This document shows, piece by piece, positions 1 through 10,730 of a DNA stretch of 64,000 nt. Below the pieces are notes generated by a model. The model saw only the letters and a program-made list of their open reading frames with translations, was not told the DNA's origin and did not search any database. Positions within the stretch are counted from its first letter, which is position 1; each line of letters begins with the position of its first letter. The translations under genes were made by a program, and so were the position numbers. This DNA comes from Linepithema humile. Taxonomy: Eukaryota > Arthropoda > Insecta > Hymenoptera > Formicidae. The stretch is taken from positions 16,421,501 to 16,485,500 of the forward strand of contig NC_090134.1 of assembly GCF_040581485.1 (NCBI RefSeq), read 5' to 3'.

Positions 1-9
1 GGCGGGGTG

Positions 10-45
10 GAGTCGTGTAAAGCGTGTAAATGCTTTACACGACTC
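10..45. repeat. Perfect 14-bp hairpin with 8-nt loop
   Basis: GAGTCGTGTAAAGC at 10-23 is the exact reverse complement of GCTTTACACGACTC at 32-45, with GTGTAAAT between them. The loop itself repeats the GTGTAAA of the arm. The stem is too short for a normal miRNA precursor. It could be the tip of a longer palindrome, a transposon end or a structured RNA element cut by the window edge. Confidence 0.85.
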
Positions 46-541
46 GATGCTTGCGATGATTACATTGAATCCTAACGCAAGGCGAATACGAACACCCCTT
101 TATTTTCAACGTGTTCGCTATTCACGCATTGGCAAAAATAAATTAAGATGTTCGCATAATTAGAAAAACATTACTATACAAAGAAATAAAACCTTCATTT
201 ATTGCGAATGTTTTACGCGGTTGACTTTTTTATCCGTTCACTGTAACGTACAGAATCTTTTTAAAGGCTGATGGAAGTAGCGACGGAAACATTTTTTGAC
301 GTCGACAGATTGTTAGTTCACGTGTTCAAGCAGTCGTTCTGTTACCAATTTCCTGCGCGTTACTGGCTATAGAGATCCCGGCCAGGTGAAATCATGGCTA
401 CCTTCTGCTTTACGGCAACGAGAAAAGAAATCCCCACTCTCCACCGCCCATCCCCCACCCCCTAAGCGACGTAGAAACTTCTGCTTGCGACAGCTACAGC
501 TTTTCGTTCTTCCGTTTCATTCAGGCTGTGTTCCCGAATCC

Positions 542-546
<5 letters not shown>

Positions 547-594
<48 letters not shown>
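547..594. repeat. (TC)24 microsatellite
   Basis: An uninterrupted TC dinucleotide tract of 24 units; the complement is (GA)24. It creates the long Ser-Leu and Arg-Glu runs in the overlapping open frames, which are therefore artefacts. GAGA-type tracts can also bind GAF/Psq-type factors in insects. Confidence 0.95.
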
Positions 595-598
<4 letters not shown>

Positions 599-2234
599 GT
601 TGCGCCATAGTCGGGGATCTACCATACGTGCGCGACGCTTTCACTGTTGCGTATCGAATGCAGAGAGCCTGGCAGCCTCGCACCCAACTCCTTCGTTTTC
701 GGCCTACGAGTGCGAATCCTCGAAATGCGTGGGATGGAAAGGATCGGGGGAAAGACCGGCGAGTGCGGGGAAGCACCGATTCGAGGAGGTGGGCGGACGA
801 GGAGGGATGGCACGGATCGCAGAGGTCGGACACCACGTAAATTGCATACCCGATTGCGGTCTACTGAAGAGTGGCGCCCTCCACTCCGTGCCCATTCTCC
901 CCCTTGTCCCTCTCTTCTCAACCCCTCGATGCCGCGACCCCAAACTGGATCTAACAAGCCAGCGACCGCAGGCTAGGTTCGGCTTGCAACAGGGTCGCCA
1001 CCTCTGGGGACCGCCGGCGGCTACAGCCAGTGAACTGTCCCTTGTGTCCTGACTGCAAACCCCCCCGCCCTCTCCCCGTCCGTGAAAATCTTCATGCCGC
1101 TCGCCCACTCGTCCTAACAAGCCCGCTTATGTGCACTCGTAAACCGCCACGATGCACACATAAGGAAGGTCGCGTCGTTTTCCTCCGGACGACGTCCGGA
1201 TCGGGATCGGAAATGAGAGATGATGTCAAGTCGGGCGAAAATCCATCGGCCAGAAATTTGCATTTCAAATTTTAATTGCGAACGCATGACACTTGCTTAA
1301 TAGACTACCGCGACGGTCATTATTGCGGCTACAATTGTCCTACCGGAGCGATCGCGGCGGCTCTTTGTCATGATGAGGATATAACGAGCCACGCTGCATT
1401 GCGTAATGGTGTCACAGCGCGGCTGCATTAGACAGGAAGTGCACCACCTGCTGATCCGAAGAATACGACCTATGCTCCAACTAAGACTCTTCGCCAATGC
1501 GCAATAAAAGAAATACGCCGCGTAATAGTCCCGCGCGTCCAGTAAAAATAAACTCGAGTAATTATCGCGCGAAACGGTTAATTGCCGCAGACAAGCCCTC
1601 GTTAAGAGGTCTCTCATTATCACTGTCAAAACCAGCGCCGTAAATTCTTGACTTTTTTCCTCTCCCCTACGCTAGTGTCGCATAAAAGCATCGAGAAGCA
1701 TTAAATGTTTCACGTACATTTATAAACTCGCAAATATAATATTTACAAATTCATACATTTTTTTCCAAGTGATCGCACTTCTGCGGCCGCGCGGAAAGTT
1801 TTTCGCGGCTCGGAATTCGTTAATATGTATTCTATCGCGTCATATCAGGCAGAAATGGCCAAGCATTGCAAACTTTAAACGACGCCATTAATGCAAAACG
1901 GTAGGCTTCTCTCAATGATTTTTTGAATAGCTTTCGGCGCTCGGCGTTAGAACGAACGTCTTCACATCTCGCGGCGCGCACAAAGAAGGCGCGAGCTTGA
2001 ATAAAGCGTGATGCTATTTCGCGAAAGCCTTCGTGAACTTTTGATAGCGGCGTTAGAAAAACTTGCACGATCCGAGTGTACTCAGGGATATTCCTCTATC
2101 AGAGATAAAGCCAATAATGTGTCAAATGCTAATTTACCTAATCGAAATAAATCCGGACGAATACCGAATACCGAAAGCCGCGGTATTAGTCCTAAGACGC
2201 AGCGAGCAAACTCTATGATCGGCGGTACGCTCTT

Positions 2235-2443
2235 CCCCCCCCCCCACAGATAAATCCGCCTCGTCCTAAGCCCGGCTGTGGCAATCGCAGACATCTATCC
2301 AGATGAAACACTGGCAACCGACGCGGGATAGTCATCTACTGCGGTACTTTGCGCGGGGGTGGCTGCGAGTTTCGGATATCGAAGAAGGAGACGCCGAAGA
2401 CGGGAGCGCCGCGACGAAGCGGCGTGACGCGGGGGGGGGGGGG
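2235..2443. repeat. Opposed C11 and G13 homopolymers
   Basis: C11 at 2235-2245 and G13 at 2431-2443 lie about 185 bases apart on the same strand, so the two runs are complementary and could pair or form i-motif/G-quadruplex structures. The DNA between them is CpG-rich and has no recognised gene. Homopolymer lengths may be sequencing-dependent. Confidence 0.8.
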
Positions 2444-2569
2444 AATGGAGCGAGAGAGGAGGTGAGAGTTTGTGCTCGGAGGTAAGAGGCTGAAGAGCCC
2501 ATCTGGCTTCCAATCAGAGCGTTGCCACCAGCACATGTGTTCACGGCACGTTGGAGGTGGCGGCTCAAT

Positions 2570-2970
2570 CAACGAGGGTGCATCCCTCTCCGACCTCCTT
2601 CGCGTCACCCCGCACTCTGGCAACTTTATATCACATAATCGAGCCTTGAAGCCGCCGCTCCGTACCTCGTTTACCCCTACCGCCGCCCCGCATCGGTTCC
2701 CATCTCTCCTCCGCCCGTCCGCCCTCATCTTTCTTTCTCCGTTTCTTTCGACGGGGCCTCATCCTTTCATCCTTCAGACCGGCAGCGCGGCTCCTCTCGA
2801 GCTTCTCCGTCTCCTCGTCTCCTCCCGCGCTTCCGCGTTTACGAGCTTTCATCCCTCTTTCTTCCGTCGATCCTTCGCCTGCGAGCTGCCCTTCGTCGGG
2901 TCCGACGGTCTCTCTCCTCCTCTCCTTCTTTCTCTCCTCTTCCGAGCGACTCTAACGCGCATCAACGACA
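2570..2970. other. Pyrimidine-biased tract
   Basis: About 400 bases in which the plus strand is strongly biased to C and T, with repeated CTCCT, TCTTT and TCTCC words. The 168-codon plus-strand frame across it is Ser/Leu/Pro-rich because of the bias and is not considered a gene. A purine-rich patch precedes it (about 2385-2480). Confidence 0.6.
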
Positions 2971-3299
2971 GTACCTAACGGCGCTAACGGCGGGATAAGT
3001 AATTGCACGCGTCGCGCAGGGGAAAATGCATCGCCCGTTGCGAGAGAAACGGCGCGGTAACGGTGAAAAGTAATCACCTGCCGAGGCTGGGTACAGCCAC
3101 CTACAACGCCGGTGAACACGACGAGGGAGGGGGCCGAAGCTACGACTATCGACCGGAAGGATCCGGCCGGCGATTAGCTCCTCGAACGAGCTACGCGGCG
3201 AGAACTATAAATTGTAATAGAGAGAGAGTCTACACGGCAGTCTTTACGTAATTACCGTGGCCGCCTCGTGCTCGCGGCGTTTACATCCTCACGCTCCTC

Positions 3300-5280
3300 C
3301 GTTTCTTTTGCGCCTCGCTCGTTTTCGGCCCTTAAAGGACTCGCGGGCTTTTATTGGCCTAACGAGATAACAGAAGTGAGAATCACGAAGTAATAGTTCA
3401 GCGCGAGATTTGTTTTTTTTTTCTTTATTTTCAAAATATAAAAAAAATTTTTTAAACAATTTCTAGTGTACAAAATATTTAATTTGTTGAAATAGATGCT
3501 AGTTTTTTTTTACGATTTGTCCTGAAAATTGCAGAGAGTTGATCTAAAAATTATATTATTTATAACAAATTCAAAAAACTGTAGTATACTTATTTAAAGC
3601 TTTGTTTGTAGTTTATATAGAGTCACATAAAATATTCTTGTTGCATCGTTTTGCCAAGCCCATATGCGATGCATAACATCTGTGCTGCGCTACTTAATGG
3701 TATGGAAGAGACGAATTCATGCGTAATATTTCTGAGGCGATTTGGCTTGGACGTCCTTTTTGAAGCGCCATTTAAGTAAATTGGGTCCTCTTTTCTCATG
3801 CAGATACGATGCCCCTTTCGGTTGGATTGAATTTAAACGGGTCCACTCATGGCATGCTAATTTGCTCACATCTGCGTTAATGCATAATGCTCTCATTTAA
3901 AGAACACCAGCCCTGTACGAGCTGTTCTATTGTTAATACATCAATTCACCATTATTTTTTATATTTACACAATACTCACTCTGTAATATAATACATTTCT
4001 TCCCTGCTACTTTATTGTAACATTTGCGATGACTAATATTAATTTAGCACTGATACAATATTAATATTATGATTAACAAAGCTTCACTATTATATTCTTC
4101 AATACGTACATAACAAACAAAATTAAATATGTATAATTTTTAATCCTTTCTTTTGTAAATAAATTTATTGGCATAAAATTTATCGTAAAAAAATTTCACT
4201 GATTTTGTTTGGATATATCACGATTGATTAATTTGCATAGAGGAAAATGAAAAATATGTAAACGTGCTAATATTGCCATTTAATAATGCTAATTTGCTAA
4301 TTGAATTATACATATTAGATGCGTCGCGAAATCGTACCGGTAACCCTACGCATTAGAGATTAAAGTTTTAGCATTCTAATTAATTCACGCCTCTCATATG
4401 TGAGATATCTGTGTTGTTACGACGGCGTTCCATAGAAATGCAAATGATACAGAGTCGCGTGTTTACCTTAGTAATATCCCATCAGTCCACCGCGTCACGT
4501 TGGTTTTGCATTAAGCGTGGTCGAAAGGCGTTATTCCTCGAATGCGTGCTCGGAAAGGAGACAACAATAGAGGAAAGAAATGCACGGTTCTCAGCTGTTC
4601 GCAAAGAAAGAAAAATGATCCACACCGTTCAAGAGATCACTTTTCGGAAGATCAATAGCTTTCGCTGTGCGTGAAATGGGGCACTTTGTTTGGTCGATAA
4701 CAATCATGAATCTGGCATGATTATTCGCGCTGTTTTGTATGGAAACTGCATATTGTGTTTGAGTTCTCGCACGACAGATGACTAATTCTGCTCTTTTGCA
4801 CGCAAATGACTAAAAAATTACTTTTTTTTTATTTGTTTGTTTTTTCCCAATAAATAATATTTCAAAATTGTTTAAAAGACGTCAGAAACGTGAAATTAAA
4901 ATGAAATAAAAATGATTGAGGCTTGAGTTAAGAAACGCGAATTTTATTACGTGCGAAAAAAGAAAGTCTTTACTCGCCGAAATTTCATCAAAGACTTTGC
5001 CAAGTTTTTGAGACAGTCGATTTTAAAGAAGACTGAATCAAGCTATAAACAGCTGATTCCTTAGATTGTCTATACAATAGACATCGCGGTGTGCGAAGCG
5101 AGCGAGGAACGAAGGCCGCGGTTCGAAAAAGTAATCACACGTTTTTACTGCCGATTAATGTGATAATATACTGAACTGCAAATTATATATATTTCTATTC
5201 GGTAAATATATGTAACACATTCATCGTCGTCTTAATTTAATATTATTATTTCAAAATAATATTATTAATCATATATAAAA
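3300..5280. other. AT-rich non-coding stretch
   Basis: AT-rich DNA with T and A runs and no coding signal. A GC-balanced island at about 3640-3940 is annotated separately. A small inverted repeat (TGTCTAT, ACA, ATAGACA) lies near 5070-5086. The 87-codon open frame at 4411-4674 matches nothing I recognise. Confidence 0.55.
3640..3940. promoter_or_regulatory. Enhancer-like island with POU- and Sox-type sites
   Basis: A complex, GC-balanced island inside AT-rich flanks. It contains GGCATGCTAATTTGC (3851-3865), TTAATGCATAA (3877-3887; POU/homeodomain-like) and CTATTGTT (3927-3934; Sox-like). Clustering of such sites in non-coding DNA is typical of developmental enhancers, but conservation cannot be seen from one sequence, so this is inference. 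Confidence 0.3.
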
Positions 5281-5291
5281 ATTAAACACAC

Positions 5292-5313
5292 TTTATTGTA
5301 CACAAATTTTATT
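5292..5313 (-). terminator. Tandem polyadenylation signals
   Basis: On the minus strand two AATAAA hexamers occur 16 bases apart (5313-5308 and 5297-5292), followed by a GT-rich stretch (GTGTGTTT), as expected around a cleavage site. They lie about 380-400 bases downstream of the initiator of the minus-strand peptide gene and fix the probable 3' end of its transcript. Confidence 0.6.
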
Positions 5314-5470
5314 AGGAATTCCAAGTGACATTTTGTTTTTTAGTGCAGTAGAACTATAAGGGATGTGCTTATGAAGCATTGTGTTTTAGCATTTTGACAT
5401 TACTATTCTATGCAGCAATTAAATTTTTTTATTTTTTTAGATGTTAATTCATTACTTGTCTGGTTCAGCT

Positions 5471-5497
5471 GTTGTTGTTGTTGTTGTTGTTGTTGTT
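5471..5497. repeat. (GTT)9 microsatellite
   Basis: Nine GTT units on the plus strand, CAA repeats on the minus strand. The tract lies inside the proposed intron or 3' part of the minus-strand peptide gene. If an acceptor at its end were used it would supply a short exon, which is one of the alternative gene structures. Confidence 0.95.
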
Positions 5498-5576
5498 ATC
5501 CTATTCAAGTTTCCTACCAAGTATATGTATACCATGTTCCTTTGCACAGGATAATATATCGTTATTATCGAAGAAT

Positions 5577-5672
5577 TTACGAATAAGCAATCAAATTTAA
5601 GTTAAACCTTACAGACTCCTGAACCAAGGCGGCAACGATTAGCACAATCAGACACAACAATGTTAACTTCAT
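5577..5672 (-). CDS. Small secreted peptide gene (signal-peptide exon)
   Basis: The minus-strand ATG at 5672-5670 sits in CAACATG, a near-perfect insect Kozak context. The product begins MKLTLLCLIVLIV: a basic n-region, a hydrophobic core of about 14 residues, then a small-residue region. This is a textbook cleavable signal peptide. Unspliced, the frame continues to a TAA at 5579-5577 (31 codons). A GTAAGG donor-like hexamer at 5612-5607 follows codon 20 exactly, so splicing is plausible. In-phase acceptors occur after CCCTTATAG (exon from 5353, stop 5314-5312) and after the CAA repeat near 5470. TATA box, initiator and AATAAA signals make the unit complete in about 400 bases. Size and structure resemble antimicrobial or venom-type peptide genes of Hymenoptera, but no mature-peptide family is recognised. 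The first exon is well supported; the C-terminal part is uncertain. Confidence 0.6.
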   Translation of the reverse strand: MKLTLLCLIVLIVAALVQESVRFNLNLIAYS

Positions 5673-5690
5673 GTTGCAATCTTGCACGTA

Positions 5691-5726
5691 AAATGATTGC
5701 TTTACAGTGCAGCAGTAGTATTTATA
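5691..5726 (-). promoter_or_regulatory. TATA box plus perfect initiator
   Basis: On the minus strand TATAAATA runs 5726-5719 and TCATTT runs 5696-5691. TCATTT is an exact match to the arthropod initiator consensus TCAKTY, and its A (5694) lies 32 bases downstream of the first T of the TATA box, the canonical spacing. The predicted 5' UTR is only about 22 bases before the ATG at 5672. This is the strongest core promoter seen in the window. Confidence 0.7.
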
Positions 5727-6239
5727 CCGCATTAAATGACGATTTATCTATTTGATAAGTATTGACATTGAGTGACATTGACATATCGCATATATTTTTG
5801 GCATTTAAGTAGCACACGTCATACGTATACTGCTTAATGAGAGTCATTATTGATTTCGCAGAGTGTGCAGATATCAAACAAGTATATCAAATAATTGGTC
5901 TTACAAGAAAAACAACTTTGCGAAAAAATGTATGGCCTTCATATAATATAAAATTGTACATATAATTGCTGTACAGTGCAGCAGTATATCGTATAGTTAA
6001 ATAGCAGTTATATCGTATAGTTAAATGACGATCTATTTGATAAGTATTGATGATGAGTGGTATCGCGTCTATTTTGCCATTTTAGTAGCGTCATACGCAT
6101 ACTGCTTGTAATGAGAGTCATTATTGATTTCGCAGAGTGTGCAGATATCAAACAAGTGTATCAAATAATTGGTCTTACAAAAAAACAACTCCGGAAAAAC
6201 CGTATAGTCTTCGTATAATATAAAATTGTACATAAATTA
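5696..6239. repeat. Tandem duplication of the peptide-gene promoter region
   Basis: Two copies, about 5696-5964 and 5965-6239 (period about 269), share long near-identical stretches, including the words ACAGTGCAGCAGTA and GATATCAAACAAGT and the segment around GAGAGTCATTATTGATTTCG. The copy next to the gene has TATAAATA. The distal copy has lost it: an internal 26-base duplication (ATATCGTATAGTTAAAT at about 5986 and 6012) replaces that part. High similarity over non-coding DNA implies either recent duplication or selection on upstream control sites. Confidence 0.85.
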
Positions 6240-8030
6240 CGTTACTTTTTCTATTCTAAATGTTTTAACAATTAATTAATAATTTTGGTAGCAATTTTGG
6301 TCTTAATATTACATTGTGGACACAAATATTTATTTATTGCTATTATTGGCTGCGCCGAATAAATCAGATAATAAGAAATTTTTCTCGCGCGCTCTATTCT
6401 GCAATAAATCTCGCGACTTGTCAGAAAAATCGCTTTATCTTCCTCTGCGCGGGCTCTCGCGTCGAATTAAGTGAATGCAGTTTGTTTGCTCGTGTCGTCA
6501 GTATTTTAGGGACGGTGCAAGGTACAGGGGGGTTGAAAGGCCAGCCGACGGCGTCGGGTGGGGGTGCGCTGTGCATGGGCTCGCGAGATACGAGAAATAA
6601 TGGCAGCACGTATACGCACGCCGCTTGTACACACGAGGCCACATTCGCCGAGAGAAACTGACCGCTGAACAGTTCCAATGGGGCCTGGTCACCACTCCGG
6701 CGGTAATAGCCCCGACAATAATCATTTATTGTTCCTCAATGGCACCGACGCGGTGGGTCGACGCTTGGCTCGCCGGATAGGAAGGAATAAAGAGAATAAC
6801 AATTCTTTGCCGACATCTTTTTCAGTCTTACGACTGTAACAATGTGTTCTATATACGAGGGTAAATTTGAAATTATCCGCAATTTTTTTAAGTAAAACAT
6901 AATTTGGATATTGCGTATAACGAAATATTATTATGTGTAACAAATATTATATTACACAAAAATAATTACTTCTATAAAATACGATAGAAATTAGCGAGCT
7001 GAAAGACCAAACGCTGGTTATTCGCGATGGTATATTCTCTAACAATGTTTACTTACTCGACTGTATACAGATGTTTCGGTCATTCTGCTGTTTGACTCTA
7101 TTTTCGTCGTTTTATATCTCATGAATATTTAAAAGTGATTTCTGTTTTAAAATATTTGCATTTTTTAATCTTAACGTATTACATATTGCATAGATTTTAA
7201 TCTCCCATAAACCGGTTTTGTGTATGCTCGCCAAAGAGTATTTCTTGACCATATTTCATAGAACAAAACTGTATAATTTGATTTATGATGTGGTCTTTAT
7301 CGAACCGAGTTGTAGAGCAGAAAGGTGTCAAGTTCAGATCAAAGAAACTAATGTCATAGTTTTATCTATCGCATAAGAGCGGCCGGCATTACGTCGTAGA
7401 TCGAATTCCTTCCCTCTTCCACAAACGCTTGTGGAATCAGTCTGAAGATAAGCTTAACCCCTTCACTTAACATTCTTTTCGTCTGGAAAACGACCCGTCA
7501 TATTGAGTTTCTCGAGATAGTGTCTTACCGTCTCGACCTGTGTTTCCCAGTGATAAATAGTCCCTTTCCTGAACGACTATTGCACCAAGCGTATTCTCAA
7601 ATGTAAGGTGTATGAAGAGTTAAATACGATTCGATATTTCACGTTAATATATTATACACGAAAGAAACATTGTTATAAATATATTAAATCAAACTTTAAA
7701 ACATTCTTTTACAAGCTACTACGTTGAATATTACATTATTATTTTGCGCATTGCGATTAATTCTGATTAACTGGCATAAACCTGTTGATCGCGTTTATTT
7801 ATTTGCAGTTTATTTAAGTATTTGATACGTTATCATTACTGGATTTACAAAATAATTTTGAAATTTTACTTTAATATTATATAAATTGTCATTTCTCAGT
7901 TTTAAAGACCAGCATTCTAAGTTGCGTAGAATATTTTACGTAAACAATTTATATTCAGAAAGTCAAAATTTAAAAATTAATGAATCAGTTGAAAATTTAA
8001 TATAATTACATTTCTCTTTTACCAGTCTGG
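6240..8030. other. AT-rich stretch with one CpG-rich patch
   Basis: Mostly AT-rich, with a CpG-rich patch at about 6420-6790 containing G runs. A perfect 8-bp hairpin, TTCCACAA-ACGC-TTGTGGAA, lies at 7417-7436 within a more complex patch (7380-7560). No open frame has protein-like content. Confidence 0.5.
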
Positions 8031-9150
8031 CGGTACATCTTTTGTTTATGCAGAGGAAACGCGTGGCATCCGATACATCTTAAGTAATGCTAATTCGTGT
8101 TCTTGGTCTGCATTGCTCTCTACGTAGTGACGGATTATTAATGCAACCAAGCATGTGTACGTTTCCGTAGAATCAAATCTATGTGTGTATATACATAGGG
8201 CATGGGCAATAAACACTCGATGAGCAAACGGTGTGCGCTCGACATTTGATTGGGCGAACCGCGTAATGACGGGGTACTGTCATGCAAATCTTGTCAGCAC
8301 CCCGGCGCTTATGGCTGCGGGCCTATTACGCCCGTAGGCATTCACCCATCATCCTGTTTGGTGACTGTAAATCGATGATTTGTGAATCCTAGAAACTTAG
8401 CGCGCCTCCGAACCGACGGTTTATCGACGTCGCATTTGCACAAAGTTACATATAACACGATTATTATATTTCAGATATGAAATAAAGAAATTCAAATACG
8501 AAATAAATCGTTCAGCGCGAAAGCAGAGAAAGGGACGATTTTACTTCACTTGATTCGTCTTATCCAAATTAAGTTTTTTGCTATTAATATGTGTAACGTT
8601 ATTGTATTAGTATTTCTGATATCGCATTGCAGGGTGAAACAAATTACTACGATTAAATGAATAACAATGGCTATTTCAATTCACGGTCGAACGGCCGTCA
8701 ACGATTCAATGCTTTTGCACCGCGCCGTGCATCGATTCGCTCTTTTTCATCTATTCCTCGCGCGCGCGGATCGACAAAACCCACCGGCCGCCTAAAATAC
8801 CGAACCATGTGGTGACCATGGCCGATGTCCAAAGTAGAGGAATGGCAACGCGTTTATAATTTTTTTTTCCTATCATACGCATAGGCACGAATACAAATCC
8901 GCACACACGACTGGTGCCACCCCCGCCACCGCGGTCGGAGGGAATTTATATTTGGCTCGGCGCGTTATCGTTGATTTATCGCGAGACCCAGTTTTCCACA
9001 TTCCTCCGCACCTCGCATAACCATTTTTCCACCTGCACGTTTTGGGAAAGAGGAAAAAATGGCGACAAGTTATCGCCGCGTGAAAGCACATGCACGGTGA
9101 TCGGTGGTTTTCGATATGTCATGTGTAATAATGCGACTCGTATACCGTAA
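8030..9150. other. Non-coding patch with enhancer-like islands
   Basis: Two complex islands, about 8030-8420 and 8640-9150. The first carries an octamer ATGCAAAT (8282-8289) and TAATG-type homeodomain words. The second is CpG-rich with alternating C-rich words around 8920-8935. No gene is recognised. A regulatory role is possible but not demonstrated. Confidence 0.4.
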
Positions 9151-10070
9151 AGCCGTGACAGGAATGACAATGCTGCGCGATATTTTAAAAATCTAACGAT
9201 CGCATCGCGTTTTATTATAAAATGCGCACAGAGACGAATCAAACTGAACGATGATTCGTTCGTATGGAATTGCATGGTTAATTCGAATCGATAAATATTT
9301 ATTGCTATATTATTTGAAGGGATACATTCTGGAATAGTCATATTTGATTATTATAATGAAAATAGTAAGAAATTGTTACCAATTTATATAATTAATACTT
9401 TGAAAGAATGCTGCATTAGTTTACGGAATTTTTTCATGGACATTAAATTAGATTCAATCAAATAATTTGCAAAGATCTAATCTATCTAATTTATTAATAT
9501 GCTTAGTGTTACAAATCGAATCATTTATTTTGTCAAAGGCATCCAAAAGATGAATTAAGCTGGCATAATATTCTTCAAAATTACTGTTCCGAAAAGCCTG
9601 TGAAAAAGTAGGCGAGTAAGCGGCATAAACGCTGCTAGGTTTCAAAGGTCTTTAGGAAATGAAAAAAATTGCACGTATAATCAAATACAACCTTGACCGT
9701 TCTTACGAAATAACGAATTTTATCGTGATAATTATGATAGTTTAGCTTTCAAAGGCCTTTTAATTGTAAAATACGTACTAAATTTCCAGGCAATTACAAC
9801 GAATTGTATCGCAGTAGCAACGATAACTCGGCTTTTGAAAGCCTTCTGAGACACGTGCTAAATTTTTCTAAAATTAAAAATATGTCTTTTTATATAATAA
9901 TAATTATATAAGATATACTATTGCTACTGTATCATACACAATGAACTTAATAATTCTATTTCAAGCGATATTACACATGATGTGAGTTTTTCGATATGCA
10001 GTACAATTTTTTCTCGGTTTGTTCTTCGCGGTTCAGTGCAAATCTTGATTAGAATATACGTATTTCGGAA
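9150..10070. other. AT-rich non-coding stretch
   Basis: AT-rich, without recognisable genes. A minus-strand frame of 63 codons at 9454-9645 has no recognisable family. A degenerate repeat near 9635-9870 is listed separately. Confidence 0.5.
9635..9870. repeat. Degenerate spaced repeat with TTTCAAAGGCCTT core
   Basis: Three related words, TTTCAAAGGTCTTTA (about 9640), CTTTCAAAGGCCTTTT (about 9746) and CTTTTGAAAGCCTTC (about 9832), are spaced 85-110 bases apart. The last two are both followed by ACGT-C/G-CTAAATTT. This looks like an old tandem repeat or repeated binding site. Confidence 0.4.
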
Positions 10071-10730
10071 TGTAGGTGAGTTTATTGGTACCAGCGCCCA
10101 TGCGTATCTGCAATAACAGGATCATGAGCTTATAGCCGGAGCTTAAGGGGTTCGATCAATTATTGTTCGCCTCCTATCTACGTCACGCTGAGCTAGAGCA
10201 TCGGCTGACCGATAACAGGCACACTCTAAACTGCATTCACGCATACACTTTCCGTTATCAGCAAGTCGTCTTCAAATTCAAGGAATAATTATTATTCAAT
10301 TCCCTGACAAAAATTTCTAAGGAAGGAAATTAATTTTAAAAAACCTTGTGAAATTAGTAACATGAATTGAAAATAAATTTCTATATTTATTTGAAAAGTA
10401 ATATACAGTATAAATTTGTAGCATAATTTATATAATTAAAATTTCAACGAATATATCACATAATTTTAATTTGAAATACATAAGACACACGTTTTTGTCT
10501 GTACATTATTATTTATCGAGAATTTATATTTTTTCTTTTAAAATATAAATTTGCATCAAAAACTATTGAAAATTCTAATTTTTTTAATACACTTTTGAAT
10601 ATTTTATAGAGGCTTTCTTAATATTGCTATAACAATCATTGTATTGATCCGTTAATGTGAAATAAATAGAAATATCTGCTTTTCGTAGATTTCATATATT
10701 ATTTTATAATTTCCGCTTAGCTGCGTCATC
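10070..10730. other. Complex island followed by AT-rich DNA
   Basis: 10070-10270 is a GC-balanced island with an ATTGTT (Sox-like) word and two GATAAC/GTTATC words in opposite orientation, candidate enhancer sequence. 10290-10720 is plain AT-rich DNA in which I see nothing. Confidence 0.4.

Larger units (their letters stand above)
46..3300. other. CpG-rich non-coding block
   Basis: After about 300 bases of mixed AT-rich DNA the sequence becomes CpG-rich. Open frames of 70-174 codons overlap on both strands, are rich in Arg, Pro and Ser, and match no protein family I recognise, as expected for chance frames in GC-rich DNA. A small inverted repeat (TCCGGAC, 3-nt gap, GTCCGGA) lies at 1184-1200. 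The block could be a promoter or CpG island, but no clear TATA, start codon and donor combination is visible. Confidence 0.55.

Noticed and set aside
528..1052. 174-codon plus-strand frame with Ser-Leu repeats
   Set aside because: Its N-terminal part is a translated (TC)24 microsatellite and the rest is CpG-driven Arg/Pro/Ser; overlapping frames are also open.
2472..2978. 168-codon plus-strand frame
   Set aside because: Composition follows the pyrimidine-rich tract; no domain and no conserved motif.
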